Shown in pieces: positions 22,720 to 34,122 of a stretch of DNA of 64,000 nt (positions are counted from its first letter, which is position 1; every line of letters begins with the position of its first letter). The translations under genes and the position numbers were made by a program. The DNA is from Prorocentrum cordatum. Its lineage: Eukaryota; Sar; Dinophyceae; Prorocentrales; Prorocentraceae. The notes under the pieces are model-generated. The model saw only the letters and a list, made by a program, of their open reading frames with translations, did not search any database and was not told where the DNA came from. The stretch is from assembly GCA_963575745.1 (NCBI GenBank), contig CAUYUJ010000769.1, positions 237,001 to 301,000 of the forward strand. Direction: 5' to 3'.

Positions 22720-23895
22720 CCTGCATCTAACATCTTCGCTTCCTCCTCCTCCTCCTCCTGTGCATCCTTGACCACTCGTCCTCGCCATTGCCGTCGTCAA
22801 GAATGGGTTCGAATTGGCGGTAAGACACCAGTGAGAAGATGGCGCCCACTCGTATGGTCGACCTGCACGGCCTGCGGGCAGCATGAGTGGAACGACCGCC
22901 TCCTCACCAACCATTGCAAGTGCTGTCATTGTTTTACGAAAATCAAGCTTCATGTACCTAAGTCTGGCAAAGGTAAAAGCGGCAAATAACAACAACGCGT
23001 GCAGTCTGACGGTTCCGCGGCCGTCAAGTCGTTGTCCGACCAAGAGTTGGTGAAAAAAACTCGAGCAGCAAACCACCAATCCCGTGCTCAAGGCGGCGCT
23101 CAGGCGGAACTGGCCCAAGGCACGGCGGCGGCGGCCTCCGCCCCAAAGGCAGAAACAGATGCGGTGAAGCGGGCAGTCGGAATCTTGAAGGACGCGGGCC
23201 ACAAGCGCAACCACGCTGCTGCGGCTGTCGTTCGTCTTCCAGACAGTCTCCGCACTGCTGAAGAGGAGAAACATGCAGCACGGGCGCTTGCAGCGGAACC
23301 TGCCAAGCGTGCTGCGACAATGGCCATGGCGCGCGCCGAAGGCGTCGGCGGGACTGGACAGTCTCAGCCGAGAGGGGTGCCGACGCCAAACCGAAATTGA
23401 TGCGATGCGGGACGAGGCGCTATTCTCGGGGCTGGACGAGCTGGACTGCGAAGAGCACGAGCGCCAGGAGCTCAAGCGCGTCTTCGAGGATCTCCAGAAG
23501 GTCCAGAGTGAGCTCGGCGCCAAAGAGACGGATATCTCGTAGATGTTGGCCAAAACCCAATTCGAGCGTCAAGCCGCGGCGGACCGCGACGCCAAGAAGG
23601 GCAAGGTGCAGGAACCTGGCGCCGCCGAGGGCGCGCCCGAGGCGGCAGCGACTGGTGCGGCCGCGGCCTCCATCGGTGCCGAGTGGCGGCGTTGGCTGAT
23701 CATCCCAGCTGCAGGGCGCCGATGCCGACGGAGCGCTGGTCAGGGAGGCCGACAGATTGTCTCAGGCCAAGTTCCAGGCGCAGCGGCTAGCAACGGCGGG
23801 GGCGGCGAAGGGCAAGGCCATTGGCAAGGGCAAGGGCGCGGCCAACTCCAACGGCAAATTGGCGACCGCCCAAGGAGGGAAGACGACGAGCTGTG
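22720..23895 (+). pseudogene. LINE ORF1-like region
   Basis: Around 22860-22945 one frame has STCTACGQHEWNDRLLTNHC then KCCHC, a Cys-x2-Cys...Cys-x2-Cys finger. It is followed (22999-23400) by an Ala/Lys/Glu-rich stretch with AEEEKHAARALAAEPAKRAA, then in another frame (23400-23540) by DELDCEEHERQELKRVFEDL, probably coiled coil, a TAG at 23540-23542, and a Lys/Gly-rich end near 23815-23890 (AAKGKAIGKGKGAANSNGK). At least three frame changes are needed. Role in the intact element: RNA binding. Confidence 0.5.
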
Positions 23896-23924
23896 ACTAG
23901 GTTCCCAGGAGCCTACAAGAGCAG

Positions 23925-24356
23925 CGACTCCGACTGCGTTGGAGGTGGGTACTGCAACAGGGCCTGCTGTGCAAGCTGCGGATCAGTATTCATCATTCTT
24001 CTTCTCGGATGTCCGTTCCATGCGTGACAGAGCGTTGAAGTTTCTGAAGTGGCAGGGGTATGACTTCATCGGTGGGTGCGAGACCCACGTGCGCGAGTCT
24101 TGCTTCAAAACATGGAACAAGAAGGCTAGAGAGGCTGGCGATCGTGTCTTTGCCACTCATGCTGGCTCGAAGGGGCGGCAAGTGTCTTCTGCCATGCATG
24201 GCCGCGCCAACGAGGTCGGCGAGTGGTCCATGGCCAAGCAACACTTGCAGGAACAATCGTCTTCCCCACGGTCCAGCCCGACGTCTACGTGCACCTGGAC
24301 AGTCCAGCCTCGACGGCTTCCAGTCCGTCATCGTGCACATGGAAGGCTACACCCTG

Positions 24357-24411
<55 letters not shown>

Positions 24412-24494
24412 GCATCATCATCATCAGCAGCAGCAGCATCATCATCATCATCATCAGCATCAGCATCAGCATCAGCATCAGCATCATCATCATC

Positions 24495-24526
<32 letters not shown>

Positions 24527-25040
24527 CAACAACATCATCATCATCATTGTCGTGTATGGCCTGCAGGGCAGACTTGTCCAAGACTTGGAGACCGCGCATC
24601 GGTGTACTTGTTCAGCATCGTGCATCAGGTGTTCAGGTTGTGTCACGACTTCTCGAGGTACCACGTGCCCTACCTTCTGTTGCACGGGCCCGTGTGCTGC
24701 CGCAGAAGGGCTCGAAGTTGTCGCAGGCTCGTCAGAACAAAATCACGAAAAAGCTGAGGCTCGCAAGCTGGCTCGTGGGAAGCAAATCGAATACTATTTC
24801 GGGGATGAGCTCAAGACGTATGACGTTGTCGAGTGCGATGCTGTGACGGTAGGGAGCTCCGACGATCTCGGCCAGTATCCGCCAGGTGAACTTTGGGAGG
24901 AGAGCCTCTGTGAGATGCCCGACCCTGTGGTCCAGCGTTGCTCGATCCTGAGAAAGACTCTTTGGCCCATGAGTCTGACTTTAGACACGTGCCTGTCAGT
25001 GCGCCTTCCACGGCCACTAGGAGTCTCCAGCCATGTGTAA
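23925..25040 (+). pseudogene. LINE endonuclease-domain remnant, split by a CAT/ATC array
   Basis: One frame at 23980-24110 reads SSFFFSDVRSMRDRALKFLK, then GYDFIGGCETHV, equivalent to the first strands of the apurinic-type endonuclease (N-x-R-S ... D-F-x-G-x-x-E-T-H), with the metal-binding Glu kept. A second frame continues with LDGFQSVIVHMEGYTLI and is then lost in a triplet array. After the array a frame continues to 25040 with KLARGKQIEYYFGDELKTYD. Later catalytic motifs were not found. Confidence 0.5.
24357..24550. repeat. (CAT/ATC)n microsatellite inside the LINE endonuclease region
   Basis: ATC repeats with AGC and ACC variants. The preceding LINE frame reads GYTLI and runs into poly-Ile, so the array may have grown from a short ATC run in the coding sequence. 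Confidence 0.95.
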
Positions 25041-25670
25041 AATCATGTCTCACGTCAGCTTCGCCTGTGAATTCGGTTTCTATGACAATGGACCCTGCGT
25101 CTGCTTCAAGCTCTTGCGGATCCGTCAGAGGAAGGGATCAAGCTTCCCCAATTATGGGCCCAACCCCATCCCCCTATCTTCGGCAACGATTTAGACCCCG
25201 GCCCTACCCCCGACTGCTCTGGGCCTCCGGTGGCGTTTCTTGTGCCCGAGGATGTCTGGAGCGAAGGTCGGGAGGAAGTGGGGCTCACGCCTGCCAGCGT
25301 CTGTCCTCCCCCCCCTGCTCGTCCTGCTCCGTCGCCTTCAGGCTCAGCGATCAGGTCTTGACTCAAACTTTGAGTTCTTCATATGCTTCATGGGTGCGGA
25401 ATGCGGAGGCGCGGAGTCTAGAAATCCCACTGCGCAGACGCCGCGACTGTCAGAACATGTCGGCATCGGCAAATCCTCGGGAGCGAGCTGCAAGGAAAGA
25501 GAGGTTCACGAGCCGCAGCGGCATCGCACCTGTCCGACCAGGGATACGGTTGCAAGTCGCTGGCCTCGGCTGCACGCACTTCTTTTCAGCCTGGGAAGGC
25601 ACTCAGTTCGTGAGAATGGTCTTAAGCAGAGGCAGTACCTGTTGGAGGCAATCCAACAGATGGTCGCCGA

Positions 25671-26929
25671 GTGCCCCGAGCAAGCCCACAGGGGTCTCGG
25701 GGTCACTGCATGAGGAGACACTTTGTGGAAGCGGTGGCGGCCAGGCCCTTTTTCAAGAATATTCGATCAGCTACCACAGAGGATGTTGACACTTTCGCGC
25801 GCAGTGCTGACCTCGTCTCGGGTAGATGTCATCGACGGGCCCTTGCGGCGTCTTTGAAGGAGGTTGGCGCGTGGATAGAGACGGCGCCTGCTATAGGAAC
25901 CCTGCGCAAGGCCATCAAAGATGAGCCCATTGTTGCTTTAGAGCTGCAGTCAGATGATCGAGTCTAGGCTAATCCCAAAGACATCATATATTCAACACGG
26001 AGAAATGGAGGAGGTTGCGGTGCCCCACTCGGGACGACGTCGAGGAGGCTCAGGAGGCCTTTCGCTCGGTGCGGGAGACTGCTGCTGTCGAGAGCGTGCC
26101 GCCCATATCAGGTGAGCAGATTCGTCAGGCCGCTCACTCGATGCGGGCCAATGCCTGCATGGGCTGCGACCGCATGGCCCCCCTCGGCTTCGAGCATCTG
26201 CCAGCCTCAGCCCTGGGCGAGCTTGTGGAGCTCTACAGGGGATCGAGGCGGCTGTAGCGTGGCCACGCGAGGTCATGCTTGTGCTTGGCAAGTTGCTGCC
26301 AAAGAACAGTGGGAGCGACCGCGTCATAGGTTTGCTGATTATGTTTTGGGCCATGCGCGCGCGACTGGAACGAGCGGGCGGATGCCCACTGGAACGCAAA
26401 CATCCAAGGCAATGCGGCGCTCAAGGAGGTCGTCGTCCGCACACTTCAAGAAGAAACCGGTCATGTACTCCACATTCCTCCTGGTCACGGCCTGCCCGAT
26501 ATTGAAGCATCATGCGACGCGATCCAGTGGCGATGCCTTCTTCCGAGTGGAGTTCGATCAAGCTTTACTGCTGTCATCTTGTGCCTACAAGTGCCACAGT
26601 GCATGGCGCCCAGATCACTTGGCCTGTGCGGCGTGTGGTCTGAACCGTTTGCCCCGATGCAGTCAGCGGTGCAAGGGCTGCGGTCGGGAACGCGCTGACG
26701 CACTGTGCGAAGCTCATGGTATTTTTCACGCTGCAGACGATCTGCACAGCTCACCCTAAGATGAACCACCGCATCAAGATCGCTGACCTGTCCCAGAAGG
26801 CTACCGGTTCTCGCCGGTCCGTGGTGCACGAACTCACCGCCAGCTTGAAGGCGACGTGACGTGGGCTCGCCAAGTTCGATCTGAAGGTCGCCAAGAAGAG
26901 CGTCGTCAGGCGTTCGGCGCATGAGGGCG

Positions 26930-26961
<32 letters not shown>

Positions 26962-27390
26962 CGAGCGCTCTCCGACGTGCAAGCTATGAGGTGCGCGCCC
27001 AGAGGTTCGCGCAGTATCTTGGCACCAACCTCGGATGTGGTCGACGCTCATGTGCGGGCTACAAGGCGCACTAGCTTCGTGAAGTATGGCAGGATGCACG
27101 GGGAGAGTCGCAAGCGTGCGGTCAGTGGCAGGAGGTACAGTATCACGTCCAGGCTGGAGAGGCTCCGCGTCTTCGCCGCGGGCTGCGCCTGCCAGATCCA
27201 CGGGGTCTTCGGGACGTACCTCACAGCGCACAGGAGGAGGCTCGGAGCAGCCTGCGGGCCTGTGGCCAAGGGGTGGTGTCTCACCAGTCTCGTCGCCCTC
27301 CGGGCTCCACACGATCCCGAGCTGCGCATGCCAAAGGAGCGCGTACCAGACTATAGCTTCGCGTGCGGCAGCAGGAGCCCCACCTGAGGC
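25671..27390 (+). pseudogene. LINE reverse transcriptase remnant
   Basis: Segments in order: LRKAIKDEPIVALELQSDD (ends at an in-frame TAG, 25965-25967) followed by NPKDIIYSTRR; ISGEQIRQAAHSMRANACMG and CDRMAPLGFEHLP in a second frame (26015-26257), the usual A-x-K-x-G-x-D-x-L region; LGKLLPKNSGSDRVIGLLIM in a third (26275-26350), the R-P-I-G-L motif; HPKMNHRIKIADLSQ at 26755-26796, where a catalytic x-D-D-L/F would be expected but only one Asp remains; and a basic tail to 27390. Assignment by motif order; the enzyme is inactive. Confidence 0.6.
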
Positions 27391-27483
27391 CCAGAGTCGG
27401 GCACGCCTGGCCATCAGTTGTTCAGCATTTAGGGTCCACGGAGGCGAACCGCAGGTCTCGCCAGATCCGTGGACCCCTCTCTC

Positions 27484-27610
27484 GCCATCGCTCGGACGTC
27501 CATTCCCTGTGTTTTTTTCGCTTTCGTGTGTGTTTTTTCGACAAGCGATCAAGGATGCTCCTCGATGGTCCTCGCCGAAAGAAAAATGCACACGTCCGAG
27601 CGATGCCAAG
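27484..27610 (+). mobile_element. Family A element, copy A4, nested in the LINE
   Basis: The copy is complete and lies between the reverse-transcriptase tail and the Cys-rich region of the LINE, so family A was active after the LINE inserted. It starts with GCCATCGC after CTC and ends GCGATGCCAAG. Confidence 0.9.
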
Positions 27611-28290
27611 CGTTCGGCCATGGCTGACATTTTGCTGGACAACGGTTGGGGATCCACGGGCGGCGAACTCGTGGGCCGTGCCAGTTACGGAGGCGGGCGA
27701 GCTTGTGGAACGGAACGTCCCCGACTCGGCGTGGACCGGAAACCTGGCGGCGGACGCTCCTGTTCATCTCCTTCGTGATGTGCAGCCGTCGATTCCTTCT
27801 CGGTTGTGGACCAACGCTAGCAAGCGTTGTTGTGGCAGTGGACTCGAGCATGCGGCAGAGATGGATTCTTTGATACAACTGCACAAACAACTTTCCAATA
27901 TTCCACAGGCTGGGAGCATGGCAGAGGTAGTCCGTATGGTGGCCACCGGAAACAATTGGCCCAAATCGCGGCGAATTGAAACAGCAGGCGACAAAGCCGT
28001 CGACCAGCCGTCAAGCTTGGCCTGTTGGACCAGTGTCCTCAATGTACGACCCAACGTGAAGACATGTTTCAGAGGGTGGGGGTGCGAAAGCAGTGTGGAA
28101 TGCCCAGCATGCGAGCGCTCAGATGAATTGGTCGGTCAAGCGTCTTTAGGGCACGGCAGTGAGGAGTGCTTCTGGCTTCGGGGTCTGATTCCAGCGCAGT
28201 GGACCAAAGCCGCACAGGAACAATGGTCTTTGTCAGGTAGAGCCGCGGAGCAGGATGACATATCGTTCGGCACAGGCACAGAGGCTGCCC
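27611..28290 (+). pseudogene. LINE region between reverse transcriptase and RNase H, Cys-rich
   Basis: One frame stays open over 680 bp and contains DSLIQLHKQLSNIPQAG, CFRGWGCESSVECPACER and ECFWLRGLIPAQWTKAAQEQ. The Cys cluster and the W-x-R-G-x-x-P-x-x-W motif fit the zinc-knuckle tail that precedes RNase H in this type of element. It begins right after family-A copy A4, which interrupts the frame from the reverse transcriptase side. Confidence 0.45.
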
Positions 28291-28298
28291 CAGTGTGA

Positions 28299-28776
28299 CT
28301 CTTTGCTGACGCAAGTGGAGGGCCAGATTCGGCGGACTCCAGATTTCGTTCGGCGTGTTGGACTGGCCGTGGTCAAGGTCATCGCCTTCGAGCCGCTGCA
28401 GCTGGAGTCCACGGTCACAAGTCCTTCGCCAAGTATATGTCAGAGCGTGCCGAGAAGGGAACTGTACGCGATGCTGGTGCCAATGCGAGGCTCGGCAAGC
28501 TTGACATTACTCGTGACGGGCAATACCATGGTCGCCGATGGATTGTATCAGCAGCGCTTCCGACATCCTGAAAGCGAGGATGCCGACGTATGGCATCAGA
28601 TCGGGGTGGCGCTCGGAGAACGCGGCCCAACCACTTTTTCTGTCTTGTAGGTCAGCTCGCATCTCACAGCAGCGGATCTCGTGGCGGGCAGGGCACCATG
28701 GACTTCAATTGTGGGCAACACAACTGCTGATGTCTTGGCGGGTGCTGCGGCCGCTAGGGTACGTGTCGAGAAGTAG
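28299..28776 (+). pseudogene. LINE RNase H domain remnant
   Basis: LFADASGGPDSADSRFR (28299-28350) carries the first catalytic Asp. After a frameshift QSVPRRELYAML gives the Glu (codon 28459-28461); LTLLVTGNTMVADGL has Gly where the next catalytic Asp of TDN is expected. A TAG at 28648-28650 interrupts, then SSHLTAADLVAGRAP and IVGNTTADVLAGAAAARV give the terminal Asp motif, ending at TAG 28774-28776. So one catalytic residue is lost and the frame is broken twice. Confidence 0.65.
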
Positions 28777-29635
28777 GCATATCATATTCGGCTTCGGCTC
28801 GTGCGGGCAACGATTGACTCGCTGGACGCCGACGCCGAGATCGAGCAGGCAAGCTAGACGGAGAGGTCCAGGAAGAAAAGACATCATGAGCATTCGGCCC
28901 CTTCCGCCTCCTCCTGCTCCTTCGGTGTGCCAGTTTTTCGCCACCAGTCATCGTGTTGATGAGAATGAGGAAAAATGCAAGTCTTGTTGTCGTTCAGCCA
29001 CCCAATCCACCAGAACGAAATAGCTCGAGTCTCAGTGTTTCACCCATATATCGACGGACGTTTGGGGGCGTTGCCCCAAAAAGGTACCGTTACACATAGC
29101 AGGGGGTTGGGTCCATCCGTCTCACTCGATGAGGTTGCACCGAACCTCAAAACTGTGGTTTTGTGTTGATTGCGGATTTAACGCAGATGAGATGATCAGA
29201 AACTTGGGCCAAACGTGTCTTGGGGCTCCGACTGCGACGCGACGCGAGTATTTCGATCGGATCGAATCCAGCCGATGGCCCAAAGCTTTCAGCAAGGCCG
29301 AGAAGATCGCTTGCAAGCGTTCGCAGTTCGTTTTCGACTCGCAGCGCGATTGTCTTCACTCACTCACTCACTCCCCCCCCGACCCATCCTCCTGCCCCCC
29401 TGTGCCCATATCGTCTGGCAACGCCTATCTCGGAGCGCTTTGATGTTGCCGTCTCCGGTGTTCCCCTGAGCGCCAGCAGGACACGGGGGGGCGGAAGACG
29501 ACCATGAGGGGTCGGGCGGATGGATAGGAACACAATCAGGAAGACGGAGAGGAAGAGGAGCAGGCGGAATACTGACCGAAGGATGAGGATGATGAGGGGA
29601 AGGGCGAAGACACTGATAAAGATGATGCTGCTTCT
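28777..29635. other. No gene seen; 3' side of the LINE
   Basis: May include untranslated LINE sequence; no tail, repeat end or coding segment identified. Confidence 0.4.
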
Positions 29636-29639
<4 letters not shown>

Positions 29640-29678
<39 letters not shown>

Positions 29679-29722
29679 CTGATGCTGATGCTGAGGAGGA
29701 GGAGGAGGAGGAGGAGGAGGAC
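29640..29722. repeat. (GCT/GAT)n and (GGA)n microsatellite
   Basis: CTGCTGCTGATGATGATG followed by GGAGGAGGA; no gene. A run of about 37 C follows at 29946-29982. Confidence 0.92.
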
Positions 29723-29950
29723 GAGCTTGAATACTTCCTTCGCAGCTGTCGTTGGCGGCCTTCTCCGAAGGCGCCGCCCAAGGGTGCGGGCGGGGGGATC
29801 CAGCGCAAGGCGAGGCACCGTCCGCGGACGTCTGGACGCTCTGTGCTGCACGGAGTCGGCGTGTTAGAATGCTCGTCTGTTGTGTGGGAGGTTTTTTGAA
29901 ACTGTTTTCCAGGGCAACCCCCCACCTCGTCGCGCGCGTCGTCCGAAAAT

Positions 29951-29984
<34 letters not shown>

Positions 29985-30019
29985 CCGAATTGCTCTCTGG
30001 CCTTCCTTTCGGCCTCCAG

Positions 30020-30280
30020 ACGGCCAAGATGGCCTCCAAGACGGCTTCCAAGGCAACCAAGATGACATCAAACGGCCCAATATTGCCCAATGCGGCATAA
30101 GAGGCTCTCGAGACGACCCAAGAGGCTCCAGCGACGACCAGAGAGGGCTCCGAGAGGCCCTCCAGGAGAGCCCGAGGAAGCAACAGCTATTGAGTTGCGT
30201 TTGGCTCTGAATGATTCTGAAATTCTCGCCTGGTTGGGTTTCCGACCGCCCGAGGCGGCCCAAGAGGCCTCCAAGATCTC
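30020..30280. repeat. CCAAGAGG-type minisatellite, block 1
   Basis: Loose 10-13 bp units around GGCCCAAGAGGCTCC and AAGACGGC. Same type at 30410-30490, 31025-31095, 31290-31400, 35810-36010, 48140-48690, 52500-52690, 53760-53830, 54030-54260 and 63715-63860. Confidence 0.65.
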
Positions 30281-30407
30281 GCCCTCGCTCGGACGTCCAT
30301 TCCCTGTGTTTTTTTCGGTTTTGTGCGTGGTTTTTTCGCCAAATGATCAAGGATGCTCCTCGATGGTCCTCGCCGAAGGAAAAATGCACACGTCGGAGCG
30401 ATGCCAG
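30281..30407 (+). mobile_element. Family A element, copy A5
   Basis: The left end is decayed to GCCCTCGCTCGG and the right repeat has one change (CGTCGGAGC); the rest follows the consensus. Followed by AG. Flanked on both sides by the CCAAGAGG-type minisatellite. Confidence 0.88.
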
Positions 30408-30484
30408 GAGATAGCCCTAAGACGGCCCACGAGGCCCACAAGAGGGCCCCGCGTCGAGACGCCAAGACGGCCCAGAGAGTCGGA

Positions 30485-30765
30485 GCCCGAAACGCTTGGG
30501 AGCGCCCGAGGGCGTCTGGGAGCGCCTGGGAGCACTTGGGAGGCGCCGGAGCGCTTGGCGCAGAAAGTGTGCACTTCCAAAGAAAGGACGTGTCAAGAAA
30601 GTGCCTTCCTCAGACGCCGCCCCTGGGAGCGCCCAGCAGGAGCGTCCGGGTACCGTTGCGGAGCGCGCCGGGGAGCGCCCGGGAGCGCCGGGGAGCGCCT
30701 GGGAAGCACCGGGGAGCGCCTTGGGGGCGCCAGGGGAGCGCGCGACATGCGGGTGGATGCGCTTG
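30485..30765. repeat. Degenerate GGGAGCGCCT minisatellite
   Basis: Units such as GGGAGCGCCTGGGAGC, GGCGCCGGAGCGCTTGG and CGGGGAGCGCC; an aged relative of the array at 41345-41700. Confidence 0.7.
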
Positions 30766-30777
30766 AAGCGCCCGACG

Positions 30778-30947
30778 CTCAGGAGGGGAAAAAACACACA
30801 GACACAATTCATCGTCGAACCCCAGGAAAATATAGGAAAATATGGGAAGTGGGGGGGAAGACGAACATCCAAAGAATATTGGAAAAGATGGGGAATCCTT
30901 TTCTTTGTGTATTTATTTGTGTGTCCCAAGGCCCCTTTAGACGCGAG
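30778..30947 (-). mobile_element. Family C element, copy C3
   Basis: Reverse orientation: begins AGGAGGGGAAAAAACACACA, passes GAAAATATGGGAAGTGGGGG and ends TGTGTCCCAAGGCCCCTTTA. It is set inside the degenerate 10-bp minisatellite region. Confidence 0.82.
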
Positions 30948-31484
30948 ATCACACTTGGGCATGCTGATCGAGGTCTACAATGCCGCCACACGTTATCGCG
31001 GCCGTCAACAGCCACGGCCTCCGAATGCTTCAGACGGGCCAAGAGCTCCCTACGACGGCCCAAGAGGCCCCAAAAGGGCCCCACGAGGATCCCAATAGAC
31101 TTTCTTATCCTCGGAGACTGAGGTCACGGCCCTCCCCAGTTCAGACCACCCTCCCTCTCCCCGTCATCTTCCTCCTCCTCCACCCTTCTCTACTTCTTCC
31201 CACACAGTTGTTCCCCTAAGGAGTTCAAAACTAGTTTTTGGGAACACGTAGTCCAATAGCTTGACCAGTCGGTAGCCGATCGTTCGGCCCGAGACAGTCC
31301 AAGAGAGGCACACGACGTCCCAAATAGGTCCCTAGACGGGCCAACTTTGCCCCGAGGTGTCCCAAATGGCACCCAAGAGGACACCCAAAAGGCTTACGAG
31401 GAACAAACGGCAATGTTTGGCCGCGTTCCAGAGCGATTCTCAGATGCTTTCCTCTTTCATTTCGGGATCGCAGAGCACGTTGAC

Positions 31485-32170
31485 TTTACGACCGCTCAAT
31501 TCAGACCGCTCGCTGAACTAAAGTGGGGCGTGACATCGATCTCCTTCCCACCGCGCGGGCGCAGACGTGGGGTCGAATTCACGACCCGCCCAAATTCAGA
31601 CCGCTCGTTGAACTGTAGCGGAGCGCGAACTCGACCGCCTTCCCACGACGCGGACAAAGACGAGGTCGAGCTCACGACCCACAACTCTGCAGACATATCG
31701 CTGAACTGCAGCGGGACGCAGACTCGACCTTCTTCTTACCGCGCTGACAAAGGCGAGAGATCGAGCTCACGACCCGCCCAAATTCGGACCGCTCACTGAA
31801 CTGCAGGGGGGCGTGAACTCGACCTCCCCTCCAACGCGCGGCAAAAACGTGGCCGAATTCATGACCCGTCCCAGTTCAGGCCACTCACTGTGCTGACACG
31901 AGGCGTGAACTCAACCCCCCTTTGATACTCGGACGAAGACGAGAGATCGAGCTCACGACCCGCCCAAGTTCGGACCGCTCACTGAACTGCGGGGGGGCGT
32001 GAACTCGACCTCCCCTCCTGCCCCGCGGACGGAGATGAGGTCGAATTCACATTCCGTCCCAGTTCAGACCACTCGCTGATCTGCAGCGGGGCACGAACTC
32101 GACCTCCAGCCTACCGCGCGGACGAAGGCGAGGTCGAGTCCACGACCCGTCCCGAATCGGGCAACTCGTC
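31485..32170. repeat. ~94-bp tandem repeat, about 7 units
   Basis: The marker TTCAGACCGCTCGCTGAACT recurs near 31502, 31596, 31687, 31782, 31875, 31971 and 32063. The unit also has GGGGCGTGAACTCGACCTCC and CGAATTCACGACCCG. Units differ by 10-20 %. Confidence 0.82.
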
Positions 32171-32429
32171 GGAAGTGCGACGTTCCCAGCTGGGCCGCTT
32201 TTCAGCTGACCTGCTGTACAAGCACGGTGGCGGGCTTTGCCACAGGCAACTGGACATACATAAACCTCTACGACCACCCTTCGGTTGATAAGGGGGTTGG
32301 GGGGGGGGGCAGTAGTCATGTGCTGGCAAATGCGATGGATGTGATGATGACAGTGCTGGTGACGCGCCCTCGAGTTAGCGACGAAGCGTAATGACGATGT
32401 TGCGCTGCGATGTTTGACCGTAATGTCAC

Positions 32430-32690
32430 GGTCGTCACCGCTGTCGATCTCACTCGATCGCTCCCACGATCGACCTCGCGGCCAATTTTAGTACCAATGG
32501 ATTCAGCGGTCGATCCCACTATCGATCCGACTAGCGATCTCAGTATCGATTGCTCTATCGATCTGACGATCGATCTCAGAACCAATGTCACAAGCAACCT
32601 CACTGTCGATCTCACATCTGAACTCACTATCCATCCAATTCTGGCAATCTCATGTCCGATCTCACTATCGGCCTCTCTACCCATCGGTCG
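32430..32690. repeat. CGATCTCACTAT minisatellite
   Basis: 12-bp type units (CGATCTCACTAT, CGATCCGACTAG, CGATCTGACGAT) give an open frame of Asp-Leu-Thr-Ile repeats. No homology seen; treated as repeat. Confidence 0.65.
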
Positions 32691-32699
32691 GAAGAAGTA

Positions 32700-33053
32700 G
32701 GTAGAAACATGAAGTAGGAAGGCATTGGAAATACATTGGGTTTCCGCCCGCCTCCTGAAGAAGAAGGAAAAGGGAAAACCGCTCGACTCTTGAAGCAGGG
32801 AGGCGCTGAAAGTAGATTGGAATCTGGGAAGCCAAAAATACCTACTTTCAACGACCGATGGGTATCGGCACCAAGGCGGGACACCCCCGGCCACCGCCCG
32901 CCCGCCGCCGACGGAACACCGACGGGACACCGACGGGACAACAACGGGACACCACAAGACACCACGGCGGGACACCCAGGGCCACCGCGCGCCCTCCAGG
33001 GGCGGACGGGCGGTCCACGGCATCCGGATCGCCCTAGCGGCGGCGGGGTTCTG
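32700..33053. other. No gene seen
   Basis: GACGGGACACCGACGGGACA-type short repeats at 32915-32985; otherwise featureless. Confidence 0.5.
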
Positions 33054-33181
33054 GCCATCGCTCGGACGTCCATCCCCTGTTTTTTTTCGGTTTCGTGCGT
33101 GGCCTTTTCGCAAAAATGATCAAGGATGCTCCTCGATGGTCCTCGCCGAAGGAAAAATGCACACGTCCGAGCGATGCCAAG
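33054..33181 (+). mobile_element. Family A element, copy A6
   Basis: This complete copy has left flank CTG, left end GCCATCGCTCGG and right end GAGCGATGCCAAG. Nothing recognisably coding on either side. Confidence 0.9.
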
Positions 33182-33364
33182 GGTTAGTCCTCTCGTGCGC
33201 CCACGCAGCTTCGCCTCGCCAGCGCGCACGACACGAACACGAAACCGAAAGCGACTTCCTGGTGGGGGCTCTCCGTCCCACTTCGATCCCACCCCCAACC
33301 TCCGATGAAGACGCGCGTTCTGCGGACGCTTTGAAGGGGTTGGACGTTATTCGAGCCGGGCCCC

Positions 33365-33605
33365 GCATCCCTGAATTGGAAGGGGGGGGTGTTCGAACAG
33401 GCCCCCCTGGCCCCCTCCCTCTCTCCAAGGAAGGGAGGGTCGAACCTGGAGAGGGGGGACCTCGATCGAAGAGGGAAGGGTGGTCCAACCGCTGGGAAAG
33501 GAGCGCCCCCTCTCTCAAGGGGGGAGGGGGGGGTCGAACACCCCCCCCCAAAAATTGTGGGGGAAGAGGTTCGAACTGGGAGGGCCCCTTCAGGCCCCCA
33601 CATTG
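33365..33605. repeat. G/C-run repeat with GTTCGAAC palindromes, block 1
   Basis: Blocks of six to nine G or C alternate with GTTCGAAC, GGTCGAACC and CTCTCAAGG. Same type at 35040-35280 and 62640-62935. Confidence 0.7.
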
Positions 33606-33639
33606 CAACCGACGACGGCGAGCGCCGGCGCTGGCAGCG

Positions 33640-33875
33640 AGGACAAAGGTGACGACGCCGACGACGACCACGATGACGAAGACGACGACGACGGCGACGA
33701 CGACCAATACGACGGTGACTATGACGACGCCGCCAACGACGACGGTGACGGTGACGGTGACGACGACGAAAACCACGACGACGACGGCGAGGACGGCGAC
33801 GACGACGACGACGACGGCGACGGCGATGGCGCAAGTGACGACGACGACGACGATGCTGACGACGAAGACGCCGAC
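33640..33875. repeat. (GAC)n-type array
   Basis: GACGAC with GGC and GGTGAC variants. It follows a G/C-run block, as the (GAC)n array at 1985 does. Confidence 0.92.
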
Positions 33876-33944
33876 AATCAGTTCTGTGTTGTCTGCTATT
33901 CAGGCTGGATCGAGCCCGAGTGAGATTCTGTTAGAACTGGACCG

Positions 33945-34122
33945 AGCCCTAGTATTACCAGCCTGGAACATATCCCTATCCCTATGCTGGGCATCTCCTC
34001 ATCACGATGCCAATCTTAGGGATTCCCCTTATTTTTTGAGGGCGCATCCCTAAGATTGTCATCGCTTTTTGGCGTGTCGATCTTCGGGATAGGGCTACGT
34101 TCGAAGCTGGTAATAGTACGAT
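33945..34122. mobile_element. Foldback element with TATTACCAGC arms
   Basis: GTATTACCAGC ... ATCCCTATCC at the left pairs with GGATAGGG ... GCTGGTAATAG at the right; an inner pair is CCAATCTTAGGGAT / ATCCCTAAGATTG. It is embedded in the GGATTCTATT-GAGC-TGGATC repeat. Confidence 0.75.

Larger units (their letters stand above)
22345..28776 (+). mobile_element. Degraded LINE-type retrotransposon
   Basis: The stretch carries, in order on the plus strand, an ORF1-like part with Cys/His finger and Ala/Glu/Lys-rich coiled region, an apurinic-type endonuclease start, a reverse transcriptase, a Cys-rich tail and an RNase H domain. This is the layout of autonomous non-LTR elements. Every part is broken by stops or frameshifts, so the copy is dead. 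It sits in the 15-kb intron between isoamylase exons 7 and 8, opposite to the host gene, and is itself interrupted by family-A copy A4 (27484-27610) and a CAT/ATC array (24357-24550). The ends are uncertain: I see no poly(A) tail or target duplication. Confidence 0.75.

Noticed and set aside
32410-32700. 96-codon frame of Asp-Leu-Thr-Ile repeats
   Set aside because: Explained by a 12-bp minisatellite.
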